Shown here piece after piece: positions 6,318 to 8,267 of a stretch of 8,267 nucleotides of DNA; position 1 is the stretch's first letter, and each line of letters starts with the position of its first letter. The notes beneath the pieces were generated by a model, which saw nothing but the letters and a program-made list of their open reading frames with translations, was not told where the DNA came from and ran no database searches. The position numbers were made by a program, and so were the translations under genes. The stretch is from Gemmatimonadota bacterium (GTDB taxonomy: Bacteria; Gemmatimonadota; Gemmatimonadetes; Longimicrobiales; RSA9), in NCBI GenBank assembly GCA_019689775.1, contig JADGGV010000155.1:1-8267 (forward strand), in the 5' to 3' direction.

Positions 6318-7238
6318 GTGAGCACACGGCTGAACACGCGGCTCCAGCGCGGCGTCATCATCATCCCGAACGCGTTCACGCTGGGGAACCTCTTCTTCGG
6401 CGTCTGGGCGATCGTCTCGGCGTCGCGCGGCGCGTTCGAGCTGGCGGCGTGGCTGATCATCATGGCCGGCGTCGCCGACATGATGGACGGGCGCGTGGCC
6501 CGCGTCACGAAGACCGGCAGCAAGTTCGGCGAGGAGCTGGACTCGCTGGTCGACGCGATCAGCTTCGGCGTCGCGCCGGCGTTCATCATGTACCACCTGT
6601 TCCTGGCGCGCGAGCACTGGGCGTGGGTGGCGGCGTGGTTCTACATCACCGGCGCGGTGGTGCGGCTGGCCCGCTTCAACGTGGAGCAGGCGGGGCACGC
6701 GAAGGTGGCGTTCCACGGGCTGCCGTCGCCGGCCGCCGGGATGACGCTGGCGTCGTTCTATCCCTTCACGCAGACGGACCTCTTCCGCAACAACCTCCAG
6801 GGGCTGCCGTGGCCGCAGATCACGACCGCGCTCATGGTCGTGATCAGCATCCTCATGATGAGCCACGTGCTCTATCCCGTGGTGCCGAAGTTCGGCGTGC
6901 GCTCGGTGAAGGGGATCCTGACCGGGCTGGTCATGCTCGCGTGCCTCGCGGCGGCGTTCACGATTCCGCGGCTGTTCTTCTTCCCGGCGCTCGTCGTCTA
7001 CATCGCGTACGGCGTGCTCAAGGCGCTGGTGCTGGGCTTCTTCGACCGGCTGCCGGAGGAGGACCTGCTGCTCGACGTGGAGGGCGGCGACGAGGCGGGC
7101 GCCGAGCTGCGCTACATCGACTACGACGAGCTCACGCCGGGACGCCGGCGGAGGCGGAACCCGTTTCGTCGCCGGCGGCGTCGCCGCGGCGCCGCCGGGC
7201 CGACGGACGGAGCAACCCGAGGGGAGGACGAGGAGTGA
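6318..7238 (+). CDS. pssA: CDP-diacylglycerol--serine O-phosphatidyltransferase with arginine-rich tail
   Basis: This 306-aa integral membrane CDP-alcohol phosphotransferase condenses CDP-diacylglycerol with serine to phosphatidylserine, the precursor of phosphatidylethanolamine. The complete active-site motif is visible: Asp54, Asp57-Gly58, Ala61-Arg62, Gly71, Asp75 and Asp79, within VADMMDGRVARV and GEELDSLVD. RLARFN (116-121) and FHGLPSPAAG (132-141) mark the PssA subgroup. Hydrophobic helices lie near 12-33, 40-55, 83-97, 100-115, 168-189, 200-217 and 219-242. After the last helix come an acidic stretch (246-271) and an unusual basic tail with R276-280 and R284-290, then an acidic end. 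GTG 6318 follows GGGGG by 7 bases. An in-frame upstream extension would overlap the small membrane gene. The stop overlaps purS in GTGA. No psd gene is in the window. Confidence 0.94.
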   Translation: MSTRLNTRLQRGVIIIPNAFTLGNLFFGVWAIVSASRGAFELAAWLIIMAGVADMMDGRVARVTKTGSKFGEELDSLVDAISFGVAPAFIMYHLFLAREHWAWVAAWFYITGAVVRLARFNVEQAGHAKVAFHGLPSPAAGMTLASFYPFTQTDLFRNNLQGLPWPQITTALMVVISILMMSHVLYPVVPKFGVRSVKGILTGLVMLACLAAAFTIPRLFFFPALVVYIAYGVLKALVLGFFDRLPEEDLLLDVEGGDEAGAELRYIDYDELTPGRRRRRNPFRRRRRRRGAAGPTDGATRGEDEE

Positions 7239-7492
7239 GCGTCTATACGATCGACGTCCGGATCACGCCCCGGCAGGGGATCCTGGACCCGCAGGGGAAG
7301 GCGGTGGCGAACGCGCTCCGCTCGCTGGACTTCAAGGGCGTGGAGGACGTGCGCGTCGGCCGGCTGGTGCGCCTGCGGTTGGAGGCGCCCACGCCGGAGG
7401 CGGCGAGCGCGCGGGCGGACGCCATGTGCCGACAGCTCCTGGCGAACCCCGTGACCGAGGACTACGACATCCAACTGCTGAGCGAGAGGTGA
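7235..7492 (+). CDS. purS: FGAM synthetase subunit PurS
   Basis: This 85-aa subunit bridges PurQ (glutaminase) and the small-type PurL in the multi-protein FGAM synthetase, step 4 of purine synthesis. The protein is a compact ferredoxin-like fold. It begins YTIDVRITPRQGILDPQG (4-21), then has ALRSLDFKGVEDVRVGRLVR (27-46), both typical of the family, and ends in NPVTEDYDIQLL. Its length is normal for PurS (about 80-90 aa). GTG 7235 overlaps the pssA stop and has GGAGG 7 bases upstream. purQ begins one base after its stop. A separate PurS implies that the organism uses the three-protein enzyme rather than the single large PurL of E. coli. A purL gene is not seen here. Confidence 0.95.
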   Translation: MSVYTIDVRITPRQGILDPQGKAVANALRSLDFKGVEDVRVGRLVRLRLEAPTPEAASARADAMCRQLLANPVTEDYDIQLLSER

Positions 7493-7493
7493 A

Positions 7494-8195
7494 ATGCGCG
7501 TCGCGATCGTGACCTTCCCGGGCTCGAACTGCGACTACGACTGCTACAAGGCGGCCGAAGAGGTGCTCGGTGCCGAGAGCTATTACGTTTGGCACCGCGA
7601 GCACGACCTCCGCTCGCCGGACGTCGTGATCCTCCCCGGCGGCTTCAGCTTCGGCGACTACCTGCGCGCGGGCGCGATCGCCCGCTTTTCGCCGATCATG
7701 CGCGAGGTGCGGGCGTTCGCCGAGAGCGGCGGGCCGACGCTCGGGATCTGCAACGGCTTCCAGATCCTGTGCGAGGCCGGGCTGCTCCCGGGCGCGCTGC
7801 TGCGCAATGCGTCGCTCCAGTACCGCAGCCAGCCGGTGTACGTCCGCGTCGAGACGACGGGCACGATGTTCACGTCGGCGTACGCGCCGGGCCAGGTGCT
7901 CCAGATCCCGATCGCCCACGGCGAGGGGAACTACGTGGCCGAGGACGCGGTGCTGGAGCGGCTCGAGGCGGAGGGCCGCGTCGTCTTCCGCTACGTGGAC
8001 GAGCACGGCGACGCGACGAGCGAGGCGAACCCGAACGGCTCGGCGCGCAACATCGCCGGGATCGTGAACGAGGCCGGCAACGTGCTGGGCCTCATGCCCC
8101 ACCCCGAGCGCGCGCTCGACCCGCTGCTCGGCTCGGTGGACGGCCGGGGCATGTTCGAGTCCGTGGCGCGGGCGCTCGCGGGAGCGGCGCGATGA
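7494..8195 (+). CDS. purQ: FGAM synthetase glutaminase subunit PurQ
   Basis: A 233-aa class I glutamine amidotransferase that releases ammonia from glutamine for conversion of FGAR to FGAM by PurL. It starts MRVAIVTFPGSNCDYD and has LPGGFSFGDYLRAGAIA (47-63). The nucleophile is Cys86 in LGICNGFQIL. PIAHGEGNY (139-147) follows, and the remaining triad residues His203 and Glu205 lie in GLMPHPER. NPNGSARNIAGI (179-190) is also conserved. Length is normal for the stand-alone subunit. ATG 7494 lies one base after purS and has GAGAGG within purS as its ribosome site. The stop overlaps a further ATG in ATGA, so the train continues past the window. Adjacent purS and purQ encode partners that bind each other. 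Confidence 0.97.
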   Translation: MRVAIVTFPGSNCDYDCYKAAEEVLGAESYYVWHREHDLRSPDVVILPGGFSFGDYLRAGAIARFSPIMREVRAFAESGGPTLGICNGFQILCEAGLLPGALLRNASLQYRSQPVYVRVETTGTMFTSAYAPGQVLQIPIAHGEGNYVAEDAVLERLEAEGRVVFRYVDEHGDATSEANPNGSARNIAGIVNEAGNVLGLMPHPERALDPLLGSVDGRGMFESVARALAGAAR

Positions 8196-8267
8196 GCCGG
8201 CCGGCCGGACACCCGGGTGCCGAGGGGGAGCGCGGACGAGGGGGCGAGCCGGTGAACGGGGCGGGTG
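8192..8267 (+). CDS. Start of an unidentified downstream gene (cut by window edge)
   Basis: An ATG at 8192 overlaps the purQ stop in ATGA, and the frame stays open for 25 codons to the window end. An in-frame GTG at 8252, preceded by a GGGGGC run, is an alternative start. The visible residues are Gly, Pro, Glu and Arg-rich and match no family I can name. purL would be the expected neighbour, but nothing here resembles a PurL start. The overlap suggests co-translation with purQ; identity cannot be given. Confidence 0.4.
   Translation, partial: MSRPAGHPGAEGERGRGGEPVNGAG

Noticed and set aside
5162..6589. Minus-strand frame of 475 codons opposite purC, the small gene and pssA
   Set aside because: Its Arg/His/Gln-rich translation is typical of antisense frames in GC-rich DNA; no motif or ribosome site supports it.
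1..8267. Defence system, CRISPR array, insertion sequence, tRNA or rRNA
   Set aside because: No direct-repeat arrays, transposase motifs, terminal repeats, tRNA cloverleaf patterns or rRNA-like stretches were seen; almost all of the window is explained by housekeeping genes.

Overview
The window is very GC-rich bacterial chromosome, densely coding, with GTG starts, 1-4 base gene overlaps and strong GGAGG-type ribosome binding sites. A periplasmic HtrA protease and a lipoprotein signal point to a diderm (Gram-negative) bacterium. The gene order truA, transaldolase, htrA, purB, purC, pssA, purS, purQ and the long metazoan-like PurB make me suspect Gemmatimonadota or a related phylum. That assignment is an inference from recall, not a search.

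Left end (1-478, minus strand): the N-terminal part of an ApbE-type FAD:protein FMN transferase with a lipoprotein signal. Its C-terminal part lies outside the window. Bases 479-768 form a divergent, extremely GC-rich intergenic region. It carries a TTGACA/TAGGTT-like promoter (733-760) for the rightward genes, placed so that the truA transcript should be leaderless or nearly so.

Right part (769-8267, plus strand): one continuous gene train. truA (tRNA pseudouridine synthase) is followed by a 71-base gap with a GC hairpin. Then come a small-type transaldolase, an HtrA serine protease with two PDZ domains, purB, purC, a 51-codon two-helix membrane mini-gene, pssA, purS, purQ, and an open frame that overlaps purQ and runs off the end. 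From the transaldolase onward no gap exceeds 4 bases and four junctions overlap (TGATG, ATGA, GTGA, ATGA). Co-transcription and translational coupling are therefore likely.

Functionally the train joins de novo purine synthesis (PurS and PurQ for the FGAM synthetase step, PurC, PurB) with a transaldolase that can feed ribose 5-phosphate and so PRPP into the pathway, the first committed step of phosphatidylserine/phosphatidylethanolamine synthesis, tRNA maturation and envelope protein quality control. It looks like a growth-linked housekeeping operon. I see no defence system, mobile element, CRISPR array, tRNA or rRNA. The least explained items are the 51-aa membrane protein, the arginine-rich tail of PssA and the unidentified frame at the right edge.
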